Shown one piece after another: positions 7,607-16,189 of a stretch of DNA of 64,000 bases. A model generated the notes under the pieces. That model had not been told where the DNA came from, did no database searches, and saw only the letters and a program-made list of their open reading frames with translations. Source of the DNA: Verrucomicrobiota bacterium (lineage in GTDB: Bacteria; Chlamydiota; Chlamydiia; Chlamydiales; Rhabdochlamydiaceae); the NCBI GenBank assembly GCA_018239715.1, contig JAFEGW010000005.1, forward strand, positions 1 to 64,000, given 5' to 3'. Both the position numbers and the translations under genes were made by a program. Position 1 is the first letter of the stretch; every line of letters starts with the position of its first letter.

Positions 7607-9243
7607 CCAGTCTGATTGCGACTTGTCATGGTTTAGACAAGGAGCATGTCGCCTATCTCATGCAATCGAATGAGATTGATGCCTCCATTTCACTTTACGA
7701 AAAGTACAAAAAAGAACTGGGACGCCACGATTTCGAGATTCTCGTCCACCTGGCGTCGATTATCTTGCAGCAAGGGATCCAAAGCAGCGATGTGACTCTC
7801 CAGCTCTCGAGCCTCTACGGAACAGCCTTTGCCACGATGAACTCTTCTTTGAGCATTCTCGAGCAAGGGATCAAGAGCCCCAATTTTGAAACTCAGCTGG
7901 CTTCTATTCAACTCCTGGCTCATATGCACGACGACCGTGGAGATGAGCTGCTCACCAAAGCGATGGCCTCCCCTTTTCTCATGGCCCGTATGGAGGCAGG
8001 CTTCCATTTAGCCTCCCGCAAGCATCGCAAAGCGACAGGCCATATCGAAGCCCTAATGTACAAACTTCCCGAAGAGTTTTGGTTCTATTTTCCACAATTT
8101 TTTGCGTTGATTGGAACCAGCGACTCGATCGATGTCCTTAAAAAGCTCATGGAAGAGCCGATCTCGATGACCCGGGTGGAGGCGATCCTTTGCGCGGCCC
8201 GTTTTGGCCGCGACGATCTCCTTCCCAAAATCCGGGCTCATGCCACGCATCAAAGTCATGATGAACAAGAGGCGTCTGCTGCTGCTTTAGGCCAGCTGAA
8301 AGACTCCAAATCGATCCCTCAACTCAAACGGCTCTCCCAATCGGTCTCTGTCCCCGTTAGACTTGCCGCTTTAAGATCCCTCTATTTACTCGGCGACACG
8401 GGGGCGCTCCTGCCGATTTTCGACCTTGCCCGCCAGCATGATCTTTTTGCGATCGCTCTTTTAGGAGAGCTTCCAGGCGGCGAAGAAGTCCTCTTTCCTC
8501 TTTTAAAACATGAGAATATCCACGTCCGGTTCAATGCAGCCTTATCCCTACTCCAACGGCGAGATCCGCGGTGTCTTACCAACCTTGACGAATTTCTGCT
8601 CCGCAGCACGAAAGACCTCGGCTTCCAACCTCACACTTCCATCGGCCACTCTCTGACCTCTTGGAAAGTTGTTCCTTCGATGCAGCAACAGGCGAAAAAG
8701 CTCCCCTTTGACCTGGCTGCCCTTTCGCTCCAAATGCGCGAACAGATGCTGGCAGGATGCTTAGAGCTTCCCGAGCCCGATTTTCTTCGCATCTCAGAAA
8801 AAATTTTTCAATACCGAGAACTCGATCTGATCCCCTTGCTCGTCCAACTTCTCGAAAACCACCACACCCCAGCGGCTGTGGATCTCTTAAAAAAACATGC
8901 AGAACATGCAGGCGGTCCCTTGATCCGAACCTACTGCAACCTCGCCCTCTACCGCCTAAAAGAAAAAGGTCCCTACGAACAGAGAATCCGCCATTGGATT
9001 AGCAAAGTCCAATCCCAAGAGATGATCCGCTTCCGTCCCGCTCTTCCGTGGCATCTGCGGAAAGATTCGACTCCCTATGAGCTCACCCCTGATGAAAGCA
9101 CCCGTCTTCTCCTAGAGACTTATCAAGCCTTGGCCCAGCGGCATGATGAAAAAGGGATTGAGATTCTTCTACAAGGGATCAAGGAAGGTCATCCAAAAAA
9201 TCGTTATGCACTCGCCGGCCTTCTGATCCACACCTTGCAGTGA
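7579..9243 (+). CDS. exported HEAT-repeat protein
   Basis: A 554-residue protein with a cleavable-looking signal peptide (LLKTFILASLIATCHG, residues 3-18) followed by repeated helical pairs of about 30-35 residues typical of HEAT/PBS-lyase-like repeats (for example EASAAALGQLKDSKSIPQL and VRLAALRSLYLLGDTGAL). It is therefore predicted to be a periplasmic or surface alpha-solenoid scaffold. It overlaps maf by 28 nt and precedes the lptD-like gene by 64 nt. No catalytic motif was seen; function unknown. Confidence 0.8.
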   Translation: MGLLKTFILASLIATCHGLDKEHVAYLMQSNEIDASISLYEKYKKELGRHDFEILVHLASIILQQGIQSSDVTLQLSSLYGTAFATMNSSLSILEQGIKSPNFETQLASIQLLAHMHDDRGDELLTKAMASPFLMARMEAGFHLASRKHRKATGHIEALMYKLPEEFWFYFPQFFALIGTSDSIDVLKKLMEEPISMTRVEAILCAARFGRDDLLPKIRAHATHQSHDEQEASAAALGQLKDSKSIPQLKRLSQSVSVPVRLAALRSLYLLGDTGALLPIFDLARQHDLFAIALLGELPGGEEVLFPLLKHENIHVRFNAALSLLQRRDPRCLTNLDEFLLRSTKDLGFQPHTSIGHSLTSWKVVPSMQQQAKKLPFDLAALSLQMREQMLAGCLELPEPDFLRISEKIFQYRELDLIPLLVQLLENHHTPAAVDLLKKHAEHAGGPLIRTYCNLALYRLKEKGPYEQRIRHWISKVQSQEMIRFRPALPWHLRKDSTPYELTPDESTRLLLETYQALAQRHDEKGIEILLQGIKEGHPKNRYALAGLLIHTLQ

Positions 9244-9247
9244 TCTC

Positions 9248-9276
9248 TTGTAACTTTGTGAACTTGAGACTATATT
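9248..9276 (+). promoter_or_regulatory. sigma-70-like promoter for the lptD-like gene
   Basis: TTGTAA at 9248-9253, a 17-nt spacer, and TATATT at 9271-9276, giving a leader of about 25 nt before the ATG at 9308. An AAAGG/CCTTT inverted repeat lies in the leader. Confidence 0.55.
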
Positions 9277-9307
9277 TAAAGGGTTTTTAACCTTTTAGAT
9301 GAGATAG

Positions 9308-11386
9308 ATGCTCTCCAAGGCCTGCTGCTTACTTTCCCTTGTTTTGATATCGGCCTCTGCCTTTGCGGAGGACTACAATATCAATCTGAAGGACCCTATC
9401 TTCTCCCATGGGACGATTTCGACAGATCAAGGCGGCATCATCTCCAATTCCCAGCTGAGAATCCAAGCACGCCACATCGAATATACCAATAAGGTTGAGA
9501 ACGGGACGGCCATTAAAAAGGTCTTAGCCGAGGGCGATCTTCTCTTAGAATATAACGGCCGCATCTTCATCGGAAAAAAACTCGAATACGACCTTATCAA
9601 CAAAACCGGAACAATGACCGAAGGCCGCACCTCGACCGAATACTGGTTTGTCGGCGGCGATGAAATCGAACTACTGCCCGATGGCAGCTTTTGGATCTCG
9701 AATGCTTACCTGACGACGGTTGAAGGACAAAACGCCTGGTGGGAGCTCCGCTCTTCAAAGATCGACATCGATAATAAAAGCCTACTGTCAGCCAAGAACA
9801 TCAAGATCAAATTTTTCGATGTCCCGGTTTTTTGGTTCCCTTCGTTTAAATTCGATCTGAACCTCGTCAAAGACTCGCCGATCCGCTACAAGTTCATTTG
9901 GGACCAAGTGCTCAAGCAAAAAGTCTCGATGCGGTATGAGCTTTTTTCCACAGAGTCGTTCGACCTCTTCGCCCGTTTAGACTACCGCTTAAAAAGAGGT
10001 CCCGGTGCAGCTATTGAAACCGATTACCATCCGGTCGATGGCAGGACTGTTTTTCAAACGAAGAACTACGGCGCCTATGACAAAGTCGTCGATGACGAGC
10101 ACGGCCGCAAACGGTACCGTTTGCAAGGGCTCTTAACGACCCACACTGCCAACGAAAAAACCAAGCTCTACATGAGCTACGACAAGCTCAGCGACGACAA
10201 AATGCCCCAAGATTTTAAGAGCGACGATTTCGAACTCAACACCCAAAAAAGAACGATCCTCTGGGCCACGCATCATGAAAAAAACTATCTTGCCCGCTTT
10301 CAATTTCAGCCCAAGATCAATTACTTTCAAAGCATCAACCAGCAGCTTCCCCTCTTTACCACGGCTCTGCGTCCGTTTCCTCTAGGCAACTCGGGCATCA
10401 TCATGGACAACTGGTTCTCTGCAGGCTACCTGAACTATGTTTACTCCAAGGAACTCAGCAAGTTCCTTTCCAGCTCCCGTGCAGGCCGCTTCGAATCGAA
10501 CAACACCGTCTACCGCCGTTTTCAATTAGGCCCTGTCAACTTTACACCCGCTGCAGGCTTCATCGGCATCTTCTATACGAACAACCCTCACGAACATCCT
10601 GTCGGGCAATTTCTGGGTAATTTTGGATTTGATCTGAATACCACCCTCTACAAAACCTATCCCTCGTTCCAGCACACCTTGCAGCCCTATCTCCGCTATC
10701 AAGGCATTACCTCTCCGACTTCGCCTAATCACAACCATTTTATCTTCAGCATCGAAGACGGCTACGCCCATGAAAATCTTTTCCGTCCCGGAGTCTATCA
10801 AGCCTTCTATCCTCTCTCCAACTCCCTGCTTCCCGACATCACTCTAGACATCTTTTCCAATGTCTTCGTCGGGGCGACGAGGTTTGGCCGCGCCCTTCCA
10901 AAGCTTTATACCACCTGCGAGTTTAGCTACCCTACCTGGCATATGGCGACCGATGTCATCTACAACTTGCAAGAACTGCTGTTTGATAGGACGAATATCC
11001 GGTCCGAATGGACCGTCTCCGAATATGCAGCCTTCGGCCTCGAGTTCCGGCATCGCAGCCGCTATGATTGGAGAAAAGCCGACCATGAGAACTTCATGGT
11101 CGATATCGACCGGCCTCTTCACGAGCTGCTCCATTCACCTCTTTCCGATGGCCGCAATACGCTGCTTTCCCGCTTCCAGTTCCGCTTTCTACCTCTATGG
11201 ACATGCCATATCGAGACTCACCACGGCTGGGGCCGCAAGAATGAACGGAGATACGATTCCTATGAGATCAAAGTCTCCACGCTTCTCACCGGAAAATGGC
11301 AGCTCCAAGTGGGATATAAATACACACCCAGCATCAAGAGCGAGTGGGTCTTCCCCTATATCAAACTGCTAGGGGCTAATTTCTAA
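9308..11386 (+). CDS. lptD: LptD/OstA-like outer-membrane LPS assembly protein
   Basis: A 692-residue protein with a signal peptide (residues 1-20, ending ASAFAE). An OstA-like N-terminal domain follows (about 45-130: sugar-transport-type beta strands such as AEGDLLLEYNGRIFIGKKLEYDL broken into short strands). A long region of alternating aromatic and polar residues then runs to the C-terminal phenylalanine, as in an outer-membrane beta barrel. LptD places lipopolysaccharide in the outer leaflet. At this length it is a little shorter than enterobacterial LptD. It has its own promoter and is convergent with the small gene at 11392. Confidence 0.8.
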   Translation: MLSKACCLLSLVLISASAFAEDYNINLKDPIFSHGTISTDQGGIISNSQLRIQARHIEYTNKVENGTAIKKVLAEGDLLLEYNGRIFIGKKLEYDLINKTGTMTEGRTSTEYWFVGGDEIELLPDGSFWISNAYLTTVEGQNAWWELRSSKIDIDNKSLLSAKNIKIKFFDVPVFWFPSFKFDLNLVKDSPIRYKFIWDQVLKQKVSMRYELFSTESFDLFARLDYRLKRGPGAAIETDYHPVDGRTVFQTKNYGAYDKVVDDEHGRKRYRLQGLLTTHTANEKTKLYMSYDKLSDDKMPQDFKSDDFELNTQKRTILWATHHEKNYLARFQFQPKINYFQSINQQLPLFTTALRPFPLGNSGIIMDNWFSAGYLNYVYSKELSKFLSSSRAGRFESNNTVYRRFQLGPVNFTPAAGFIGIFYTNNPHEHPVGQFLGNFGFDLNTTLYKTYPSFQHTLQPYLRYQGITSPTSPNHNHFIFSIEDGYAHENLFRPGVYQAFYPLSNSLLPDITLDIFSNVFVGATRFGRALPKLYTTCEFSYPTWHMATDVIYNLQELLFDRTNIRSEWTVSEYAAFGLEFRHRSRYDWRKADHENFMVDIDRPLHELLHSPLSDGRNTLLSRFQFRFLPLWTCHIETHHGWGRKNERRYDSYEIKVSTLLTGKWQLQVGYKYTPSIKSEWVFPYIKLLGANF

Positions 11387-11391
11387 GAAGA

Positions 11392-11772
11392 TCAGACGAT
11401 GCGGGTATGGGCAAAAGCTTTGTTGACGCTTCTAATATCGTCCTCAGAACCTTCCTCACTCAGATCTCCATTTTCTCCATCGCTATCATCATTTTTTGAA
11501 GCATAAACTTGAACGACCCATTTAGATGGTAAAGAGGTCGTTCTGGGAGGATTTAAAACATGACTTGCTCGTTGGCTTACATGAGGTGCAGGGGGTGGTA
11601 AAGCAGCTCGGGCCACAGCCGTTGTAACAGAACATCTAATTCCGGGAGCCTCAGCAGCAGTATTAGCTTTCTTCCCTTGACGAATGTCATCCTCAGAGTT
11701 TGTTAACCTCTTCTTAAAGGGATGCACTGGAGAAGATCCTGGATTATTAGAAAAAATAGGTCTTGTACTCAT
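11392..11772 (-). CDS. unknown 126-residue protein, predicted leaderless
   Basis: I recognise no domain. The protein is low in hydrophobic residues, rich in Ser, Pro and Ala, and has an acidic Asp/Glu/Ser stretch near the C-terminus (DSDGENGDLSEEGSEDD). It looks disordered, without membrane segment or signal peptide. What supports the gene is its promoter: TAGAAT sits exactly 9 nt before the ATG with a -35 element 17 nt further up, the same layout as the C39-like gene just upstream on the same strand. Possibly a secreted protein; function unknown. Confidence 0.6.
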   Translation of the reverse strand: MSTRPIFSNNPGSSPVHPFKKRLTNSEDDIRQGKKANTAAEAPGIRCSVTTAVARAALPPPAPHVSQRASHVLNPPRTTSLPSKWVVQVYASKNDDSDGENGDLSEEGSEDDIRSVNKAFAHTRIV

Positions 11773-11781
11773 AGGCAGAGC

Positions 11782-11810
11782 ATTCTAAAGAAGAGGTCCA
11801 TAACCTGCAA
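11782..11810 (-). promoter_or_regulatory. promoter placed for a leaderless start
   Basis: On the minus strand: TTGCAG (11810-11805), a 17-nt spacer, TAGAAT (11787-11782), then 9 nt to the ATG at 11772. No Shine-Dalgarno sequence. Confidence 0.6.
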
Positions 11811-11814
11811 GCAA

Positions 11815-12888
11815 TCATTGTATTTTTGAAGGACAGTGGCCATCTATATCCTCATGGTAACTCTCCATCAGAAATCTCCGTCCGGGAGACCGAACTTCAG
11901 CTGTTAAACGATCTTGAGGGACTAAAGATGCAACCGAACTAGACGATTCCTGAGTTAGAAGAGGCCGTTTTGGTTTTTCCTGCACGGATTGTCCTGATTC
12001 ACTGACTGCCCTTCTTTTTTTCGAATCTATTTCAGAAGTATTTCCTACTGGATGCGCCATCATTTTCTCCTGTAATTCAACAAACTCTTCTCCAATCCAA
12101 TCGGCAAAGGGAAAGAGCCTAACGGTGATCCTCTCACCTTTAATGGAATCTCTGATAGTGACACGGCTTGTTTCCCAACTGATCTCATCCAGCACGCACA
12201 TATGGCTATTGAGTCCAGGAAGATTAAGATGCAAAAGCCCACTCCCTACCTTCAGAAAAAGTTTTTGCAGCGCCTGTACTTTTTCTATCGATGTTCCCTT
12301 TAAGAGATGATAGACAGGTTGAAATCCTGCCTTCTGAATATATCCGATTTCCCTTTCTCTCGTCGTGACGGGATGGGTTAGCTCTTTGGCAAGAAATTGT
12401 TTTTGACGATCTAAAGCAATCATTGAAATTGCTGCAGGCACACAAGATCGGACAGCCTGCTGCCAGACCACATGCTTCCCGCTTCTAGTCACAGCAACAA
12501 CTTTATCTGTGGCCTTGTAGGGACCGCAGTCGATGTACTTCAGCACATGTTTTTTAAGAATGTAGTCATCTTCGATCAATCTGTCCACGGAACCGTGTTG
12601 CGACCATATTCTTAAATTAGTATCGAAATAGGCTGTATCGCACGATTTACTCACCGGAGGGCAGCGGTTTTCCGGAATCACAAATCCTTCTTCCACAGAA
12701 GAGGAGCTCTCTTGTAATGGATTCTCTTCTTCGGGTTGAGTCAGGGGGACCTCTAGGGTCGGGAGAAGCTCCGGGCTGCTCGGTGAATCCCAACCTGGAC
12801 TTTCTTCACAAAATGAATGCGCTCTTTTATAGGAACCTCTCGGGAGGGTTTCAAAAGGCAGACTCAAAGACCTTAATGCTGTAACCAT
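11815..12888 (-). CDS. predicted C39-like cysteine protease, possible effector
   Basis: A 357-residue protein. Residues 140-260 match the layout of papain-like C39 peptidases: Gln143 and Cys149 in QQAVRSCVPAA (Q-x5-C, oxyanion Gln and nucleophile), His229 in LNSHMCVLDEI, and Asp247 in TIRDSIKGE, 18 residues after the His. The N-terminal 80 residues and the C-terminal 80 are Ser/Pro/Glu-rich and probably flexible. There is no signal peptide or membrane segment and no transporter next to it, so a bacteriocin-processing role is unlikely; a protease delivered into the host is my inference. The promoter is close to consensus and 9 nt from the ATG. Confidence 0.65.
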   Translation of the reverse strand: MVTALRSLSLPFETLPRGSYKRAHSFCEESPGWDSPSSPELLPTLEVPLTQPEEENPLQESSSSVEEGFVIPENRCPPVSKSCDTAYFDTNLRIWSQHGSVDRLIEDDYILKKHVLKYIDCGPYKATDKVVAVTRSGKHVVWQQAVRSCVPAAISMIALDRQKQFLAKELTHPVTTREREIGYIQKAGFQPVYHLLKGTSIEKVQALQKLFLKVGSGLLHLNLPGLNSHMCVLDEISWETSRVTIRDSIKGERITVRLFPFADWIGEEFVELQEKMMAHPVGNTSEIDSKKRRAVSESGQSVQEKPKRPLLTQESSSSVASLVPQDRLTAEVRSPGRRFLMESYHEDIDGHCPSKIQ

Positions 12889-12897
12889 ATGCCATAG

Positions 12898-12926
12898 ATT
12901 CTAGGCTTACAGCTTTACTTGGTCAA
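12898..12926 (-). promoter_or_regulatory. strong promoter placed for a leaderless start
   Basis: On the minus strand: TTGACC (12926-12921), a 17-nt spacer, TAGAAT (12903-12898), then 9 nt to the ATG at 12888. Each hexamer differs from consensus at one position. No Shine-Dalgarno sequence. Confidence 0.75.
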
Positions 12927-12934
12927 GATTAGGT

Positions 12935-13474
12935 CTATTTCTTTGAACTTATCTTGTATGCCTCAAGAAATTCGGTGAATTTTTTTGAAAATCCTTCTTC
13001 TTCCGACCAGCTTTTGAGCTCTTCGAAATCGATTTTACAAGCTAGACAGACTTCTACGGCTTGGATTAAAGCTTGTTTATCATTCCAATGGTAGTAACTT
13101 GCCAGCCGATCTTTGACACAATCCTCCTCGCGCAATAATTTTAAAGATCCTAAGGGCGTGGATAGATGGCGAAACTGATGAACAAATTCTTTTCCAACAG
13201 CCACGGGAGGAGTGACAAATTCGATGAGAAACGGACATTCAGGATGAGCAAAATGCTTTTGTTTTTCGAAAAAACCGAGCCTTGCCAAAGACTTTTTAAT
13301 TTTTTGCTTATCTTCAAAAGTCACATAGTCGAGATCGTAGGACATGTACCGATTTTTAGAGTAGATGGACACACACGCGCCTCCCACCAAAACAGCATCA
13401 ATGCCATCTTCCCGCAAACATTTTGAAACCAGTCCGGCTAGATCTTAGATATCCATGCGTTTCCAATCCATCAT
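12935..13474 (-). pseudogene. nucleotidyltransferase (AbiEii/DUF6036-like), interrupted by a stop codon
   Basis: The reading frame begins at the ATG at 13474, which overlaps the stop of the upstream regulator as ATGA. It reads MMDWKRMDI and meets a TAA at 13447-13445, then continues open to 12935. The rest has the family hallmarks: VGGACVS, then SYDLDYVTF (GG and DxD nucleotidyltransferase motifs), and KDRLASYYHW near the C-terminus. Translation could restart at TTG 13417 just before the GG motif, giving about 160 residues, but with a poor ribosome site. With the winged-helix gene this resembles an AbiE-type (type IV) toxin-antitoxin pair whose enzyme has been knocked out. A sequencing error at one base is the alternative. 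Confidence 0.7.
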
Positions 13475-13809
13475 AAAAGAGGTTTTCCCTTTCTTCTCGG
13501 CCGCTTTCTTACCGGGAGCTCATAATACTTCTCTTTCATCTCGTCCGGCAAAAAAGAATAGGCTTTGGAGATGAAAGCTTGAAACTCAGATAAGAGGGGG
13601 TAACGAGGATTCCAGCGATAAACACGTGTTTTGCCTTCTAAAAAGCTAACGATCACCCCTTGCTTTTCTAAACGGCCTAAAGCATTTTGGATTCCAAAAA
13701 GTGGAAGCCCTAAATGCCGTTTCAACTCGGATGCATAACATTTTTGATTGATGATCAGATAAAAGCAGATTTTTTCAACAATTTTACTCCCGAATAAATC
13801 TTCAAACAT
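13471..13809 (-). CDS. winged-helix regulator, likely autorepressor or antitoxin
   Basis: A 112-residue protein with an N-terminal winged helix-turn-helix (about residues 10-75: KICFYLIINQKCYASELKR as helices 1-2, then FGIQNALGRLEKQGVI as recognition helix and wing) and a basic C-terminal tail (RKRPRRKGK). I start at the ATG at 13809 because the fold begins there; an open frame extends to 13884 across the palindrome. The downstream nucleotidyltransferase start overlaps its stop, so the two were translated as a unit. A perfect 16-bp palindrome lies 14 nt before the start. Confidence 0.75.
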   Translation of the reverse strand: MFEDLFGSKIVEKICFYLIINQKCYASELKRHLGLPLFGIQNALGRLEKQGVIVSFLEGKTRVYRWNPRYPLLSEFQAFISKAYSFLPDEMKEKYYELPVRKRPRRKGKPLL

Positions 13810-13823
13810 ATCTACCAGCCTTA

Positions 13824-13839
13824 TTGGTAATATTACCAA
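13824..13839. promoter_or_regulatory. perfect 16-bp palindrome, probable operator
   Basis: TTGGTAATATTACCAA is identical to its own reverse complement. It lies between nt 13824 and 13839, just upstream of the regulator start at 13809, and contains a TAATAT hexamer that could be the -10. This is where an autorepressor would be expected to bind. Confidence 0.7.
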
Positions 13840-13989
13840 AAACATTGGTCGATAGAAAGAAAAAAGTTTATCTTCCAAAAACAACCTTCTATCCTTGAAT
13901 ATAAACTACTAACATACAAGCATTTAAATTATTATTTATTTTATTAATAAAGTATAATTAAATAATTATCAATATGATATAATTAAATA

Positions 13990-13995
13990 TATAAT
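13990..13995 (+). promoter_or_regulatory. -10 element next to the C58 gene
   Basis: A consensus TATAAT ends 10 nt before the ATG at 14006, inside a very AT-rich stretch (about 13920-14005). No Shine-Dalgarno sequence is visible. The -35 is unclear and other TATAAT-like hexamers lie close by, so the exact element is uncertain. Confidence 0.45.
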
Positions 13996-14005
13996 AATAT
14001 GTAAT

Positions 14006-16189
14006 ATGACAATAATACAGAAAACAACAATTCAACCTATTGCATCTTCTAAATCTTCTCCGCCTTCAGAAGGAAAAGACAAGGTATCTTCGCAAGCAGC
14101 TCAAGCGATCCATCCTCCTGTATCACCAGCTACCCTCTCCGATAAAAAAGTCACTTATACCAATCCCTTTGCAGCCTTTATTGAGTTTCTTCTGAATATT
14201 TTGAGAGCCATCCTGGGATCCGCAAAGCCCCCCCAAGAGCAAATCCCTGAGAAATCTGAGCTTGCAAAAGATCCGACTCCCCCTTCTATTCAACCGCAAG
14301 ACAGCCCCCAGCCTGTCCAAAAAGCAGCAATTCCTGCTGAACAAGTACAACCTACTTTGAAAGCCTTCTTAAAGAAGTACGAACAAGGGATCCGAAGCTT
14401 AGCGCAAGAATTACTCCACCCCAGTGTCTTGGAGCAGCTGGTCAAAACTAAGCTCCAGGAAGCAAAACAAGCCTATAAAAAAGAACCTGATCTAACCTCA
14501 TTAGAAGCCCGGTTTTTCTCGCCGGAGAATAAGAAAATCTTGCTCCAAAGCATCGAAAGACTGCGGGTGATCGATTACTACAGCTCCTCGCTTCTCACAG
14601 GTCTTAAAAGTCAGTATGCCGAGCAAAAAGCGACTGAAGTTTTCGGGAAGATTTATCCCGCCTACCACTCTTCTCTCCTTGCTATGCTGGAAAATCCGCC
14701 TAAAAATTATCAACAGCTGAAAGCTCCCCTCGCAAAGATAGCGCTGAGGCTCATCCAAGATCTCGAAACTCCCAAGCCCTTAGCTGAAAGAAACCGAGAA
14801 GTCTCCCCGCTGGAAAAAGAACTCTATCAAGTCAAAAGCGAGCTCTCCGAAGGAAAATTAATCCCCTCTCGAGACCTCATTTATAAACAACATCCCGGAT
14901 TGGAAGCCGCTCTAGCCAAAAACACAGCTCAGAAAAAACAATTTGAGCTCATTCTTTCCCGCGCTTGGATCCAAAAAGAGTTGAAAAACCTTTCTGCTTA
15001 CCAAGGATCTCCATTTGAAAAACAGGTCCTTCAAAATCTCGGCTACAACGTGAGCAGCTACGATGACAAAAAATTCCTCCAAGAAGCCATGGGGACCCAT
15101 TATTGGAATTACGAAAGAAATACCGAGCTTCCTTCCATAGAAGAACTTCCCAAAGAATTTAAAAGAAAAGCGTTTGAAACCCGCGTTCGAGGTGCAGGCG
15201 TACCTGCTGAATCGGTAGGAAATTTACGCGAGCTCATCAGCTTTTATTATGAACAGCGGCAAAAGCTCAGAGCTGCAGCTGGTGAAGTCCGAGATAAGCT
15301 CGTCATTCATGCACAGCTTCCTAAAGCCCGAGCGTTCATTCAAGCACAGCTGCATGGTCGTCATATGAATGCGATTGAAAATCATCTCGCCGAGCACCTG
15401 CGCCGTGAAAAAGATATTCTGCGCAAACACCTTTCCTCGCCTGATTTTAAAAGATCTTCCCTTCCCACCCTATCCCCTGGGCTCATTAAGAGCTTTAAAG
15501 CACCTTCGGAGGACATCCGAAAAGCTGAAAATTGGTTCATGAAATACGAAGGAATGATCTTATCTGAGTTCTCCCAGGGCGAAGACGATGAGAATGAGTG
15601 CTTGGGAGAAGGTGTCTGTTTAAGCCTTGCATTCCGTGCTGCTCGGATGGGATTGGAATCTCCCGATGCTTCTCCCTCTAAAGTGGCCGTCCGGCATATC
15701 GAGGGCAAAGACCGTTTCCTTCAAGGCCTCCATAGCGCTGAAATGCGGAATAGAAAAGCCCGTCTTTTACCTCCTCACTTACTGGCCAAAGAAGGATTTC
15801 AGGAAAAGATTTCTTTTGTCGCCCAAGGCGATAGGAGTGTCGGAGTTGCCCTCATTGAGCAAATGTTGCAATCGGAAGAATCGAATGGAGGCCTTCTCCT
15901 GGGCTGGGATCACCATGAAACATTTATGCGTTTCGATCCTCAGAGAAATAAATTCTTTTTCTTCGACCCCAACTTCAACACGGTTGTCTTTAGGAAAAAA
16001 TCGGATGAATCTTCGGATGAATCTTTGGAAGAGCTCGCAGCTCGAATGGCTGCTGCTTATCTTGAGCTCTATGAGTGGGCTTATCCTGAAAGAAAAACGA
16101 TGGATTGCCGACAAATCGTCCCGCTAAAACCTGGAGAGGCTGTCCCCACGGGTAAGATCGATTTCGACAAAATCCCTGTCTATATTTAA
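14006..16189 (+). CDS. predicted YopT-like (C58) cysteine protease effector
   Basis: A 727-residue protein. The C-terminal 200 residues match the YopT/AvrPphB protease layout: Cys538 in GEGVCLSL, His636/His637 in GWDHHETF, and Asp654 in FFFFDPNF, 17-18 residues after the His. The FFDPN box is characteristic of this family, whose members cleave host proteins after delivery by type III secretion. The N-terminus (1-110) is Ser/Pro/Gln-rich with one hydrophobic stretch (about 50-67) that could be a membrane or chaperone-binding segment; the middle is mostly helical and charged. The ATG has no ribosome site and follows a TATAAT closely. It is convergent with def, the stop codons overlapping. Host target unknown. 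Confidence 0.75.
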   Translation: MTIIQKTTIQPIASSKSSPPSEGKDKVSSQAAQAIHPPVSPATLSDKKVTYTNPFAAFIEFLLNILRAILGSAKPPQEQIPEKSELAKDPTPPSIQPQDSPQPVQKAAIPAEQVQPTLKAFLKKYEQGIRSLAQELLHPSVLEQLVKTKLQEAKQAYKKEPDLTSLEARFFSPENKKILLQSIERLRVIDYYSSSLLTGLKSQYAEQKATEVFGKIYPAYHSSLLAMLENPPKNYQQLKAPLAKIALRLIQDLETPKPLAERNREVSPLEKELYQVKSELSEGKLIPSRDLIYKQHPGLEAALAKNTAQKKQFELILSRAWIQKELKNLSAYQGSPFEKQVLQNLGYNVSSYDDKKFLQEAMGTHYWNYERNTELPSIEELPKEFKRKAFETRVRGAGVPAESVGNLRELISFYYEQRQKLRAAAGEVRDKLVIHAQLPKARAFIQAQLHGRHMNAIENHLAEHLRREKDILRKHLSSPDFKRSSLPTLSPGLIKSFKAPSEDIRKAENWFMKYEGMILSEFSQGEDDENECLGEGVCLSLAFRAARMGLESPDASPSKVAVRHIEGKDRFLQGLHSAEMRNRKARLLPPHLLAKEGFQEKISFVAQGDRSVGVALIEQMLQSEESNGGLLLGWDHHETFMRFDPQRNKFFFFDPNFNTVVFRKKSDESSDESLEELAARMAAAYLELYEWAYPERKTMDCRQIVPLKPGEAVPTGKIDFDKIPVYI

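Noticed and set aside
9277-9297. AAAGG/CCTTT hairpin after the HEAT gene as a terminator
   Set aside because: Stem of five weak pairs and it lies in the leader of the next gene; a promoter is better supported here.
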